Assembly: GCA_947588865.1 (NCBI GenBank)
Contig: CANPYQ010000011.1
Span: forward strand, 1-19,266
Length of the DNA: 19,266 bases
Direction: 5' to 3'
From: an uncultured Bacilli bacterium
Lineage (GTDB): Bacteria; Bacillota_I; Bacilli_A; RF39; UBA660
Part shown: one piece after another, positions 1 through 7,724 of the stretch
How the letters are laid out: each line of letters starts with the position of its first letter
How positions within the stretch are numbered: the first letter of the stretch is position 1
Made by a program: the position numbers and the translations under genes
Notes under the pieces: generated by a model
The model's input: the letters and a program-made list of their open reading frames with translations, nothing else
Told to the model about the DNA's origin: nothing
Databases searched by the model: none

Positions 1-14
1 TCCTTTAATCACAA

Positions 15-380
15 CTATTTTTTCTTATTAGCAGCTACTTTACCTCTACCCTTACGAGTACGAGCATTTCTATTTGTTCTTTGTCCTCTTACAGGTAAAC
101 CTTTTTTGTGACGAAGTCCTTGGTAACAATTAATTTCCATCTTAGTTTTTATATTCATGTTTACTTCACGACGTAAATCTCCTTCAGTCGTGTATTTATT
201 AACTTCATCACGAATTTTGTTTAATTCGTCATTTGTAAGTTCTCCAGCTCTTTTATTTGGATTTACATCAGCATCTTTCAATATTCTATTTGAAAGACTT
301 CTTCCAATTCCATATACATAAGTAAGTGAAATTTCTATTCTTTTATTATTTGGTATATCTACACCTTTAATACGTGCCAT
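15..380 (-). CDS. rpsM: 30S ribosomal protein S13
   Basis: S13 sits in the head of the small subunit, contacting the P-site tRNA and the large subunit. The 121-residue product starts MARIKGVDIP and ends in the basic KGRGKVAANKKK tail typical of the family. The central GLRHKKGLPVRGQRT segment is the signature of S13. The ATG at 380 follows a strong AGGAGGTG site. It lies 13 nt downstream of rpmJ. After its TAG stop, the minus strand reads AAAGGA at the window edge, which is probably the start of the ribosome binding site of rpsK. Length and motifs are normal. Confidence 0.97.
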   Translation of the reverse strand: MARIKGVDIPNNKRIEISLTYVYGIGRSLSNRILKDADVNPNKRAGELTNDELNKIRDEVNKYTTEGDLRREVNMNIKTKMEINCYQGLRHKKGLPVRGQRTNRNARTRKGRGKVAANKKK

Positions 381-393
381 AAAACACCTCCTA

Positions 394-507
394 TTAACCT
401 TGTCTTTGTTTATGTTTAGGGTTTTCGCAAATTACCATTACTTTTCCCTTACGTTTGATAACTTTACATTTATCGCAAATTTTTTTTACTGATGGTTTAA
501 CTTTCAT
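394..507 (-). CDS. rpmJ: 50S ribosomal protein L36 (zinc type)
   Basis: This is the smallest large-subunit protein, 37 residues. It begins MKVKPSVKKI and carries the zinc ribbon ligands Cys11, Cys14, Cys27 and His32, so it is the C+ form. Two in-frame ATGs exist, at 513 and 507. The one at 507 is chosen because it lies 7 nt after AGGAGG and gives the canonical MKV start. The ATG at 513 sits only 1 nt from that site. The gene lies between infA and rpsM, its usual place in Firmicutes. Confidence 0.96.
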   Translation of the reverse strand: MKVKPSVKKICDKCKVIKRKGKVMVICENPKHKQRQG

Positions 508-518
508 ATCCATACCTC

Positions 519-734
519 CTATTTTCTGTAGGTTATACGACCACGTGTTAAATCATATGTTGATAATTCAACCATTACTGTATCACCAGCTAAAATTCGA
601 ATCATGTTCATTCGCATTTTACCTGAAACGTGTGCCGTAATTACATGCTTATTTGCTAGTTCTACTTTAAATACGTAGCCTGGCAATACTTCTAATACTT
701 TTCCTTCCATTTCGATAACATCGTCTTTTGCCAC
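519..734 (-). CDS. infA: translation initiation factor IF-1
   Basis: IF-1 is a single OB-fold protein that binds the 30S A site during initiation. The 71-residue product has the family pattern: MAKDDVIEMEGKV at the start, VSGKMRMNMIRILAGD in the middle and TRGRITYR at the end. It starts with GTG, preceded by GAGGTGA with 4 nt spacing. That ribosome binding site overlaps the TGA stop of map, so translation of the two genes is probably coupled. Length is normal for the family. Confidence 0.97.
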   Translation of the reverse strand: MAKDDVIEMEGKVLEVLPGYVFKVELANKHVITAHVSGKMRMNMIRILAGDTVMVELSTYDLTRGRITYRK

Positions 735-738
735 TATT

Positions 739-1485
739 TCACCTCTTCGTTAATATTTCATACCCATCTTTGGTAATTAACACTGTATGTTCAAAGTGAG
801 CGGATGGCTTGTTGTCTAACGTTACTACCGTCCAGTCGTCATCTAATAGACAAACATCTGCAGTACCTAAATTAACCATAGGTTCAACTGCTATAACCAT
901 TCCTTCTTTTAAGATAGGTCCAGTATTCTTTTTCCCGTAATTTGGAACATCTGGGTCCTCGTGAAGATTATTTCCAACACCATGTCCTACAAGTTCCTTA
1001 ACTACTCCTAATCCGTGAGATTCTACATATTTTTGGACTGCTTCTCCTATATCACCTACATGAGATCCTGCTTTTATTTGCTTAAGTCCTTCATACAATG
1101 ATTTTTCTGTATGTTCAAGTAAATATTTTTTTTCTTCCGATATATTTCCTATGGCATATGTCCAAGCACTATCCCCGTGATAACCTTTGTAACATGCACA
1201 TATATCAAGCGTTACTATATCGCCATCACATAACTTTCTTTTACTTCTAATGCCATGTACAACTTCTTCGTTTATAGAAATACATATATTTCCAGGATAT
1301 CCATTATAATGATAACAAGAAGGAGTCGCTCCTCTTTTAATAATATAATCGCGAGCTAGTGAATCAATCTTTTCTGTAGTTATTCCTGGTTTTAAATAAG
1401 GAATTAAATACTTATGTGTATCTCCTACTATCTCACCAGCTACACGCATTAAGTCAATTTCTCTTGGAGTCTTAATATTAATCAT
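739..1485 (-). CDS. map: methionine aminopeptidase, type I
   Basis: This cytosolic metalloprotease removes the initiator methionine from nascent proteins. The product has 248 residues and the pita-bread fold metal ligands appear in order: Asp94, Asp105 (in GYHGDSAW), His168 (in VGHGVG), Glu201 (in AVEPM) and Glu232 (in FEHT). His77 in EEVVHGI is the usual substrate-contact histidine. The ATG at 1485 is preferred over an in-frame GTG at 1494, because GGGTGA lies 5 nt before the ATG and overlaps the GTG. It starts 1 nt after the adk stop, so coupling is likely. Confidence 0.97.
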   Translation of the reverse strand: MINIKTPREIDLMRVAGEIVGDTHKYLIPYLKPGITTEKIDSLARDYIIKRGATPSCYHYNGYPGNICISINEEVVHGIRSKRKLCDGDIVTLDICACYKGYHGDSAWTYAIGNISEEKKYLLEHTEKSLYEGLKQIKAGSHVGDIGEAVQKYVESHGLGVVKELVGHGVGNNLHEDPDVPNYGKKNTGPILKEGMVIAVEPMVNLGTADVCLLDDDWTVVTLDNKPSAHFEHTVLITKDGYEILTKR

Positions 1486-1486
1486 T

Positions 1487-2140
1487 TTATTCACCCAATA
1501 TTTTTACAACTTGTCTGTGAGTAGAATCTTTTCCATTATTTCCATCAACATGGTAAACAACACCTTGTTTATCATAAAAATCAATTAATGGAGAAGTCTT
1601 TTCTATATATGTATCATATCTATCTAAATATGTTTCTTCATTATCATCTGCTCTTTTAACAAGCTTTTCTCCACATTTATCACAAATGCCTTCCTTTATA
1701 GGTGTTAACTCTTTTGAATTTGTATTATAAACCTCTTTACAGTTTGGACAAGATATTCTACCTGCAATACGTGATGCAGCTATATTTTTATCTATATCTA
1801 TAACTATTACAAGACCAAGTTCTTTACCTAGTTCTTCTAACATTTTTTGATATGCTTCAGCTTGAGCCACATTTCTTGGAAAGCCATCTAAAATGTAACC
1901 ATTGTTACAATCTTTTTTTGAAATTCTTTCTCTTAATATATTAATTATCAATTCATCACTGACAAATATTCCATTGTTAATTTTATAATTAATATCTCTA
2001 CCCATTTCAGAATCTTCCATACTCTTTTCCCTTAGTATGTCTCCCGTTGAAATATGTGGTATATTATATTCTTTTTTTAATAGTGCAGCTTCAGTTCCTT
2101 TACCTGCAGCTGGAGCTGCTATTAAAATAATATTTTTCAT
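1487..2140 (-). CDS. adk: adenylate kinase (zinc-lid form, variant P-loop)
   Basis: Adenylate kinase interconverts ATP + AMP and 2 ADP. The 217-residue product has a long lid with four zinc-site cysteines (CPNC at 131-134, CDKC at 153-156), typical of Gram-positive enzymes. It also has the AMP-site DGFPRN at 85-90 and lid arginines Arg124 and Arg128. The nucleotide-binding loop is unusual: residues 8-16 read AAPAAGKGT, so two of the three P-loop glycines are alanine, while Gly13, Lys14 and Thr16 are kept. The start overlaps the secY stop by 4 nt (ATGA), the classic arrangement for translational coupling. Confidence 0.95.
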   Translation of the reverse strand: MKNIILIAAPAAGKGTEAALLKKEYNIPHISTGDILREKSMEDSEMGRDINYKINNGIFVSDELIINILRERISKKDCNNGYILDGFPRNVAQAEAYQKMLEELGKELGLVIVIDIDKNIAASRIAGRISCPNCKEVYNTNSKELTPIKEGICDKCGEKLVKRADDNEETYLDRYDTYIEKTSPLIDFYDKQGVVYHVDGNNGKDSTHRQVVKILGE

Positions 2141-3393
2141 GCTCTTCTTCCCCTTCTACCTTTTACATAAGTTCTACTTACAAGTTGACTTTCTAGTTGT
2201 TTATAAGTTTCAAGTGCAACACCAACAACAATTAATAAACCTGTTCCACTAATAGATATCGATGTTGTTAGATTAGAAAATTTGTCAAATACTATTGGAA
2301 GAATTGCAAGTATTGTAAGAAAAGTTGCACCTACAATTGTTATTTTTTTCAACACTGCCTTTACATAATTGATAGTTTCTTTCCCTGGTCTAATACCTGG
2401 AATATATCCACCATTTTGATTTAAATTATCTGACAATTCTTTTGGCTTGATTTGCATAAAAGTATAAAAGTAAGCAAATGCGAAAATCAATATAATATAT
2501 ATAATCAATCCAATACCATCTGTATAATTTAAATATTTTTGTACAAAGATTGTAAACCCATCTTTCTTTAATACAGATGAAAGTATTTGTGGAATTGCCA
2601 AAAGCGCTGATGCAAATATAACTGGCATTACTCCTGCACTATTTAATTTAAATGGTATATAATTCTGTTTTCCAAGAGTACTTGTAGATTTATTAGCATA
2701 CTGAATAGGAAGCCTCCTTTCAGCTGATTCAATGTATACAACACCTACTATAATTGCAATAAATACAAGTACAAATGCTATAAATATTAAAATGCCTAAA
2801 AAACCACTTGCATATAATTCAATCCATAAATTTTTAAACATATCAGGTAAAACACTAATAATACCTGCCATAATTATAAGAGACATACCATTGCCAATCC
2901 CTTTTATTGTTATTTGATCAGCTATCCACATTACTAATGCTGTTCCTGCTGTTAAAATTAATGAATACAACATATAATCCATCGGATTACCATTTCCTAT
3001 ATATGCAAATGAATACATATAGCCTTGTAAAAATGCAAGGGCAATACCAACAATTCTTGTTATTTGATTTAATTTTCTTCTGCCCACACCACCCTGCTTT
3101 GATAACTCAGCTAAATAAGGAACAATGTCTGCACAAAGTAATTGTATAATTATTTGGGCAGTTATATATGGTGTTACTCCTAAAGCAAATATAGATGCTT
3201 TTGTAAAAGCTCCACCACTCATAGCACTCAAAATTTCAAGATACGACATTTTTTCAGGATCAACATTTACACCTGGCACTAATATAGCTGTCGCACCAAT
3301 TTTAAATATGAATAAGGCAGCTAAGGTAAACAAAATTCTTTTTAATAAATCTCTATTTTTTGAAATAAATATTTGCCTAAACTTCGCAAACAT
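2137..3393 (-). CDS. secY: protein translocase subunit SecY
   Basis: SecY is the ten-helix channel of the Sec translocon in the cytoplasmic membrane. The 418-residue product is strongly hydrophobic with regularly spaced membrane segments. It contains family landmarks such as VTPYITAQIIIQLL, the basic cytosolic loop ERRLPIQYANK, and NLNQNGGYIPGIRPG before a late helix pair. Length is close to that of other Gram-positive SecY proteins. The ATG at 3393 has GAGGTGAT 5 nt upstream, placed over the end of rplO. Like other Firmicutes it sits between rplO and adk. Confidence 0.97.
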   Translation of the reverse strand: MFAKFRQIFISKNRDLLKRILFTLAALFIFKIGATAILVPGVNVDPEKMSYLEILSAMSGGAFTKASIFALGVTPYITAQIIIQLLCADIVPYLAELSKQGGVGRRKLNQITRIVGIALAFLQGYMYSFAYIGNGNPMDYMLYSLILTAGTALVMWIADQITIKGIGNGMSLIIMAGIISVLPDMFKNLWIELYASGFLGILIFIAFVLVFIAIIVGVVYIESAERRLPIQYANKSTSTLGKQNYIPFKLNSAGVMPVIFASALLAIPQILSSVLKKDGFTIFVQKYLNYTDGIGLIIYIILIFAFAYFYTFMQIKPKELSDNLNQNGGYIPGIRPGKETINYVKAVLKKITIVGATFLTILAILPIVFDKFSNLTTSISISGTGLLIVVGVALETYKQLESQLVSRTYVKGRRGRRA

Positions 3394-3394
3394 A

Positions 3395-3838
3395 TTAAAT
3401 CACCTCAGCTTTTCCACCTTTAGCTTCAATTTTTTCTATTGCGGTATTTGAAAATTTATTTGCTTTAACAGTTAATTTCTTAGTCAATTCACCATTACCA
3501 AGAACTTTAACCCCTGCAAGTTGTTTTTTCAAAATTCCCATTTCTTTTAATAATTCTGGAGTTATTACTGCTCCATCTTCAAATTTGTCTAAATCACTTA
3601 CATTTATTACTGCATAAACTTTTTTAAACATAGCATTTGAGAAGCCCCTCTTTGGCAAACGTCTAAATAATGGTAATTGTCCACCTTCAAATCCAGGTCT
3701 TACTCCTCCACCACTTCTAGCATTTTGTCCTTTATGTCCTTTACCACTAGTTTTTCCATGTCCTGAAGCAACTCCACGACCAACTCTTTTACTAGTTTTA
3801 AACGCACCCTCATTAGGTTTTAATTCATGTAGTTTCAT
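3395..3838 (-). CDS. rplO: 50S ribosomal protein L15
   Basis: L15 is an assembly protein of the large subunit. The 147-residue product starts MKLHELKPNEG and has the glycine- and arginine-rich N-terminal extension (GRGVASGHGKTSGKGHKGQ) that threads into 23S rRNA, followed by the globular C-terminal domain. The ATG lies 1 nt after the rpsE stop, and its probable site GAGGAG is inside the rpsE 3' end. In most Firmicutes rpmD (L30) lies between rpsE and rplO. Here there is no room for it. Confidence 0.96.
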   Translation of the reverse strand: MKLHELKPNEGAFKTSKRVGRGVASGHGKTSGKGHKGQNARSGGGVRPGFEGGQLPLFRRLPKRGFSNAMFKKVYAVINVSDLDKFEDGAVITPELLKEMGILKKQLAGVKVLGNGELTKKLTVKANKFSNTAIEKIEAKGGKAEVI

Positions 3839-3839
3839 A

Positions 3840-4430
3840 TTATCTTATCTCCTCTACTTTTTTGCCACGTAAGCGTGCTACTTCCTCTATTGTTTTTTGT
3901 GATTTTAATGCTTCAAGTGTTGCATATGCCATATTAACTTTTGTACTTGATCCAAGTGATTTAGATAAAATATCCTTTATTCCAGCCATTTCCAGTACTG
4001 ATCTTACTGGACCTCCCGCTTTAACTCCAGTACCTTTATTAGCTGGTTTTAACATAACACGACTTGCGCCACAGACACCAGTTGCCTCATGTGGTATTGT
4101 ACGTTCTTCTACTATAGAAACCTTAACTACATTCTTAGCTGCTGCTTGACTAGCTTTCTTTATAGCATCTGGTACTTCATTTGATTTTCCAGTACCAAGT
4201 CCTACTTTACCTTTTTTATCTCCAACTACTACAACTGCTGAGAAACGGAAGTGTCTTCCTCCTTTTGTTACTTTAGTAACACGCCCGATAGAAATAACTT
4301 CTTCTTCATATAATTTTTGTTGTCTTTGTCTTGGTTGACGCTTATCATTTATTTTACGAGGTTTTCTTTCAGTCTTCTCTACTTTAGGAGTAGATTTAAC
4401 TTCTTCAACTTTTTCGATTTCTTTTTTCAT
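3840..4430 (-). CDS. rpsE: 30S ribosomal protein S5 with N-terminal extension
   Basis: S5 helps shape the mRNA entry channel and affects decoding accuracy. The core begins around residue 40 (EEEVISIGRVTKVTKGGR) and carries the double-stranded-RNA-binding fold and the C-terminal domain through to KVEEIR. It has 196 residues, against about 166 in Bacillus. The surplus is a charged N-terminal extension rich in Lys, Glu, Arg and Gln. An adjacent ATG at 4433 is possible, but 4430 has better spacing (6 nt) from AGGAGG. Upstream in-frame codons to 4481 fall inside rplR and lack a binding site. Confidence 0.95.
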   Translation of the reverse strand: MKKEIEKVEEVKSTPKVEKTERKPRKINDKRQPRQRQQKLYEEEVISIGRVTKVTKGGRHFRFSAVVVVGDKKGKVGLGTGKSNEVPDAIKKASQAAAKNVVKVSIVEERTIPHEATGVCGASRVMLKPANKGTGVKAGGPVRSVLEMAGIKDILSKSLGSSTKVNMAYATLEALKSQKTIEEVARLRGKKVEEIR

Positions 4431-4443
4431 CATTACCCTCCTA

Positions 4444-4806
4444 TTAGAATTCAAGTCCGTTTTCACGTGCAGCCTCAGCAAGTGCTTTTACACGACCATG
4501 ATATAGGTATCCACCTCTATCAAAAACGACTTTTGATATTTTTGCTTTTTTAGCTCTTTTAGCGAGTAGTTCTCCTACTTTCTCTGCAGCTTCTATGTTT
4601 CCACCATTTTCTAGTTTTAACTCTTTATCGATAGAAGATGCACTGACTAAAGTTTTAGAAGCTTCGTCATCAATGATTTGAGCAAAAATATTACTGTTTG
4701 ATCTAAACACATTCAATCTAGGAACATAAGATGTGCCATTTACTTTATTTCTAACACGAGTATGTCTAGACTCGCGTGCTTTATTACGGTCTATTTTTTT
4801 GATCAT
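4444..4806 (-). CDS. rplR: 50S ribosomal protein L18
   Basis: L18 binds 5S rRNA and anchors it to the large subunit together with L5. The 120-residue product has a basic N-terminus (MIKKIDRNKARESRHTRVRNK) followed by the RNase H-like core. The end FDRGGYLYHGRVKALAEAARENGLEF is the diagnostic L18 pattern. The ATG at 4806 follows AAAGGAG. It lies between rplF (21 nt) and rpsE (13 nt). Length is normal. Confidence 0.97.
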   Translation of the reverse strand: MIKKIDRNKARESRHTRVRNKVNGTSYVPRLNVFRSNSNIFAQIIDDEASKTLVSASSIDKELKLENGGNIEAAEKVGELLAKRAKKAKISKVVFDRGGYLYHGRVKALAEAARENGLEF

Positions 4807-4827
4807 AACTATTCTCCTTTACTCTTA

Positions 4828-5361
4828 TTATTTAGAAGCTTTCTTTCCTTCTTTACGACGTATATGTTCGTCAGCATAACGAATACCTTTTCCTTTATAT
4901 GGTTCAGGTTTTCTAATTTTTCTTACATTTGCTGCAAATTCTCCTACTAATTGTTTATCAATTCCTCTTATGAATAACTCTGTATTACTTGGAACTTCTA
5001 ACTTAATTCCATCAGGAATATCTACATTAACAGGATGAGAATATCCAGCAGTTACAACTAATTGTGTACCTTTTAATTGAAAACGATAACCTACACCAAC
5101 AGATTCAAGTTTTTTTTCAAATCCTTTAGTAACACCAATAATCATATTGTTGATATTAGCATTAGCTGTTCCATGGAAATTTTTATATTCATCACTAGAT
5201 CTTGTTAGAGTTACTTCATTCTCATTAATGTTTACAGCAATGTTTTCATTTATTACAGTAGAAAGTTCTCCTTTTGGTCCTTTTACAGTAACCTTATTAC
5301 CATCAACTGTAACTGTTACACCAGTTGGCACTTCTATTTTTCTATTTCCAACTCGACTCAT
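4828..5361 (-). CDS. rplF: 50S ribosomal protein L6
   Basis: L6 lies near the factor-binding site of the large subunit. The 177-residue product starts MSRVGNRKIEVPTGV and shows the two repeated alpha-beta domains. The signature segment KIRKPEPYKGKGIRYADE is near the C-terminus. A TTG codon directly before the ATG is in frame but the ATG at 5361 gives the canonical start. The upstream site is a moderate GGATGAT. It follows rpsH by 15 nt. Confidence 0.96.
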   Translation of the reverse strand: MSRVGNRKIEVPTGVTVTVDGNKVTVKGPKGELSTVINENIAVNINENEVTLTRSSDEYKNFHGTANANINNMIIGVTKGFEKKLESVGVGYRFQLKGTQLVVTAGYSHPVNVDIPDGIKLEVPSNTELFIRGIDKQLVGEFAANVRKIRKPEPYKGKGIRYADEHIRRKEGKKASK

Positions 5362-5376
5362 CAAGCATCATCCTTT

Positions 5377-5769
5377 CTACCAAATATAGGCAAGAACTTC
5401 TCCACCAAGTGAGTTTGCTCTAGCTTCTTTATCTGTCATAACACCTTTAGATGTTGAGATAATTGCTATACCAAGCCCATTTAATACTTTAGGAACTTCT
5501 TCAGCCTTAACATATACGCGCAATCCTGGTTTAGAAATTCTTTTAAGTCCAGTTATTACACGTTCCTTGTCTACATATTTTAAAGATAAAACAAGGATAT
5601 TTTGAATATTATTTTTCTTTTCTTTATAATCTGTTATAAATCCTTCTGCTTTTAATATTCTAGCAATTTCTTTTTTCATTTTTGAAGCGGGTACTTCAAC
5701 TTCTTTATATCGCATCTGATTTGCATTACGAATGCGCGTTAGCATATCTGCGATTGGATCTGTTACCAT
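5377..5769 (-). CDS. rpsH: 30S ribosomal protein S8
   Basis: S8 binds the central domain of 16S rRNA early in assembly. In enterobacteria it represses the spc operon. The 130-residue product starts MVTDPIADMLTRIRNANQ and ends ANSLGGEVLAYIW, both diagnostic. The ATG at 5769 is chosen because AAGGAGGAT lies just upstream. An upstream in-frame GTG at 5790 would put seven extra residues before the canonical start and would overlap rpsN. Length is normal. I did not identify an S8-binding hairpin mimicking helix 21 in the mRNA. Confidence 0.97.
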   Translation of the reverse strand: MVTDPIADMLTRIRNANQMRYKEVEVPASKMKKEIARILKAEGFITDYKEKKNNIQNILVLSLKYVDKERVITGLKRISKPGLRVYVKAEEVPKVLNGLGIAIISTSKGVMTDKEARANSLGGEVLAYIW

Positions 5770-5783
5770 AATATCCTCCTTTT

Positions 5784-5969
5784 CTACCAACTTGATTTTT
5801 TCATCCCTGGTATTTGTCCCTTATAAGCTAATTCACGAAAACAAATTCTACAAATTCCGTATTTTTTTAGTACAGCATGTGGACGTCCACAACGACTGCA
5901 ACGAGTATATCTACGTACTTCGAATTTAGGTTCTCTACTAGCTTTTATTTTCATACTTTTCTTAGCCAT
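5784..5969 (-). CDS. rpsN: 30S ribosomal protein S14, zinc type
   Basis: This is the short 61-residue S14 (type Z) found in most Gram-positive bacteria. It has a zinc site made of Cys24, Cys27, Cys40 and Cys43 (CSRC and CRIC), and the C-terminal LAYKGQIPGMKKSSW is nearly identical to the family consensus. S14 sits in the 30S head. The ATG at 5969 follows AGGAGG. It is in the usual position between rplE and rpsH. In Bacillus this zinc form is the housekeeping version and a zinc-free paralog may exist elsewhere. None is visible here. Confidence 0.97.
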   Translation of the reverse strand: MAKKSMKIKASREPKFEVRRYTRCSRCGRPHAVLKKYGICRICFRELAYKGQIPGMKKSSW

Positions 5970-5984
5970 ATTTTCCTCCTAAGT

Positions 5985-6524
5985 TTATTTTTTGAATGGC
6001 ATTCCGAAACCTTTTAATAAATCATGTGCTTCTTCGTCAGTTTTTGCAGTTGTAACAAAAACTATATCCATACCGCGCACTTTTACTACATCATCATATT
6101 CAATTTCTGGAAATATCAATTGTTCAGTAAGTCCTAATGTGTAGTTGCCTCTTCCATCGAATGCCTTATTAGATATACCTCTGAAATCTCTTACACGAGG
6201 TAATGTAATACTAATTAATTTATCTAAGAAGTTATACATATTCTCCCCACGTAAAGTTACTTTACATCCTATAGCTTGACCTTGTCTAAGTTTAAATCCT
6301 GCTATAGATTTTTTAGCTTTTGTAGCAACTGGCTTTTGACCTGTAATAATTTCCAAATCCTTCATTGCACCTTCTAATAATTTAGAATTAGTAGTTGCAT
6401 CCCCACAACCAATGTTGACTACAATTTTTTCTAATTTTGGTACTTGTTCTACATTTTTGTAATTGTGTTTACTCATTAAATCTGATACGATTTCCTTAGT
6501 GTACTTTTCTTTTAGGCGGTTCAT
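5985..6524 (-). CDS. rplE: 50S ribosomal protein L5
   Basis: L5 binds 5S rRNA and contacts the P-site tRNA and S13. The 179-residue product starts MNRLKEKYTKEIV and contains the diagnostic stretches KIVVNIGCGDA, ATKAKKSIAGFKLRQG and LPRVRDFRGISNKAFDGRGNY, ending GFGMPFKK. Length matches the family. The ATG at 6524 has AGGAGGG upstream. It follows rplX by 17 nt and precedes rpsN by 15 nt. Confidence 0.97.
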   Translation of the reverse strand: MNRLKEKYTKEIVSDLMSKHNYKNVEQVPKLEKIVVNIGCGDATTNSKLLEGAMKDLEIITGQKPVATKAKKSIAGFKLRQGQAIGCKVTLRGENMYNFLDKLISITLPRVRDFRGISNKAFDGRGNYTLGLTEQLIFPEIEYDDVVKVRGMDIVFVTTAKTDEEAHDLLKGFGMPFKK

Positions 6525-6541
6525 ATATACCCTCCTTCCAA

Positions 6542-6850
6542 TTAATCAAGACTAGAATTAGATTTTTTTGCAACTCTAATTTTCTTACCGTCTTTATTTA
6601 TACTATGTCCTATTCTAGTAGGTTTTTTTGTTTTAGGATCTACTATCATTACATTTGAAGCATGAATAGGTGCTTCTACATCATTTATAGAACCTGCTTG
6701 CTGACCATTTCCTTTAACATGCTTTTTTACCATGTTAATTCCTTCAACAACTACTCTATTTTCTCTATGCAATATATGAGTAATTTTTCCTTCCTTACCT
6801 TTGTCCTTACCAGAAATGACAACCACTTTATCTCCTGTTTTAAAGTTCAT
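6542..6850 (-). CDS. rplX: 50S ribosomal protein L24
   Basis: L24 initiates large-subunit assembly and lies near the exit tunnel. The product has a KOW motif near the N-terminus (KTGDKVVVISGKDKGKEGKI) and the family pattern VVEGINMVKKHVK, with about 102 residues. Two in-frame ATGs exist, at 6856 and 6850. The second is chosen because GGAGG lies 7 nt upstream of it, while it sits 1 nt from the first. It is 18 nt downstream of rplN. Confidence 0.96.
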   Translation of the reverse strand: MNFKTGDKVVVISGKDKGKEGKITHILHRENRVVVEGINMVKKHVKGNGQQAGSINDVEAPIHASNVMIVDPKTKKPTRIGHSINKDGKKIRVAKKSNSSLD

Positions 6851-6868
6851 ATTCATTCCTCCAAACTC

Positions 6869-7237
6869 CTATAACACTTCTTTAGCTAGTGATATAATTT
6901 TATTAAAACCTAAATCACGCAATTCACGTGCGACTGGCCCAAATACACGAGTTCCTACTGGACTCTTATCATCTTTGATAATAACTGCAGCATTATCATC
7001 AAATTTGATATATGATCCATCTTCTCTTCTTAGACCAAATTTGCTTCTAACGACAACTGCTTTAACTACCTTACTTTTGCCAACAGTTCCATTAGGTGTT
7101 GCTTTTTTTACAGTTGCAACTACTATATCTCCAATATTACCAGTTTTAACTTTAGAGCCTCCAAGAACACGAATAACTGATAGTTCTCTTGCTCCTGAAT
7201 TGTCAGCTACTTTTAAACGGCTTTCTTGTTGAATCAT
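6869..7237 (-). CDS. rplN: 50S ribosomal protein L14
   Basis: L14 forms part of an intersubunit bridge and is the docking site for the silencing factor RsfS in other bacteria. The 122-residue product starts MIQQESRLKVADNSGA and ends FNKIISLAKEVL, with GTRVFGPVARELR before the end, all diagnostic. Length is exactly as expected. The ATG at 7237 follows AAGGAGGAT. It lies 23 nt after rpsQ. Confidence 0.98.
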   Translation of the reverse strand: MIQQESRLKVADNSGARELSVIRVLGGSKVKTGNIGDIVVATVKKATPNGTVGKSKVVKAVVVRSKFGLRREDGSYIKFDDNAAVIIKDDKSPVGTRVFGPVARELRDLGFNKIISLAKEVL

Positions 7238-7260
7238 ATATTATCCTCCTTCACTCGTTA

Positions 7261-7521
7261 TTACAATATAATTGCTTTTTCCACTATTTTAACTAAACGA
7301 AAATGTTTAGTCTTAGATAATGGTCTAGTTTCTACTATAAGAACTTTATCGCCTTTTTTAGCTTCGTTCTTAGGGTCGTGTGCAGTATATTTTTTAGAAT
7401 ATTTAACTCTTTTTCCATATAATCTATCGTTTTTATAAGTTTCAACTAAAACTGTAATTGTTTTATCATTTACATCACTTACAACAGTTCCGACTAATTC
7501 ATGTCTTCTTGTATCTTCCAT
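7261..7521 (-). CDS. rpsQ: 30S ribosomal protein S17
   Basis: S17 is an OB-fold protein that binds 16S rRNA early in assembly. The 86-residue product shows the family pattern: LVGTVVSDVNDKTITVLVE, then YSKKYTAHDP, then GDKVLIVETRPLSKTKHFRLV. Length is normal. The ATG at 7521 has AGGAGG upstream and lies 8 nt after the rpmC stop, as is usual in the rplP-rpmC-rpsQ block. Confidence 0.97.
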   Translation of the reverse strand: MEDTRRHELVGTVVSDVNDKTITVLVETYKNDRLYGKRVKYSKKYTAHDPKNEAKKGDKVLIVETRPLSKTKHFRLVKIVEKAIIL

Positions 7522-7529
7522 AATTCCTC

Positions 7530-7724
7530 CTAATTTTCTAGTTCTCTTTCACGTAAAATTGTTTTCATACGTGCAACTAGTTTTCTAAGTTCTGTAATTC
7601 TTGAAGGTTTTTCTAAAGATCCTGTTGCTTGTTTAAAACGTAAGTTAAATAATTCTTCTTTAGCTTCTTCGATTTTTGAAAGTATTTCCTCATTAGATAA
7701 TTCTCTTATTTCTTTATTAGTCAT
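7530..7724 (-). CDS. rpmC: 50S ribosomal protein L29
   Basis: L29 is a two-helix protein at the tunnel exit, near the docking site for SRP and trigger factor. The 64-residue product starts MTNKEIRELSNEE and contains ELFNLRFKQATGSLEKPSRI, the diagnostic central motif. The ATG at 7724 overlaps the last 8 nt of rplP and has GGTGA 5 nt upstream. An in-frame GTG at 7736 lies within that binding site and is less likely. The overlap suggests translational coupling with rplP. Confidence 0.96.
   Translation of the reverse strand: MTNKEIRELSNEEILSKIEEAKEELFNLRFKQATGSLEKPSRITELRKLVARMKTILRERELEN

Noticed and set aside
1487..3393. Use of TGA as a tryptophan codon, as in Mycoplasma
   Set aside because: TGA ends secY and map at the positions expected from family lengths, and tryptophans in the ribosomal proteins are TGG, so the standard code applies.
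3125..3451. 108-codon plus-strand frame antisense to secY and rplO
   Set aside because: It is hydrophobic only because it is the complement of membrane-segment codons, and has no family resemblance or start signals.
6801..7232. 143-codon plus-strand open frame antisense to rplN and rplX
   Set aside because: It mirrors highly conserved L14 and L24 codons, has low-complexity Ser/Thr/Leu content and no proper ribosome binding site. It is a shadow frame.
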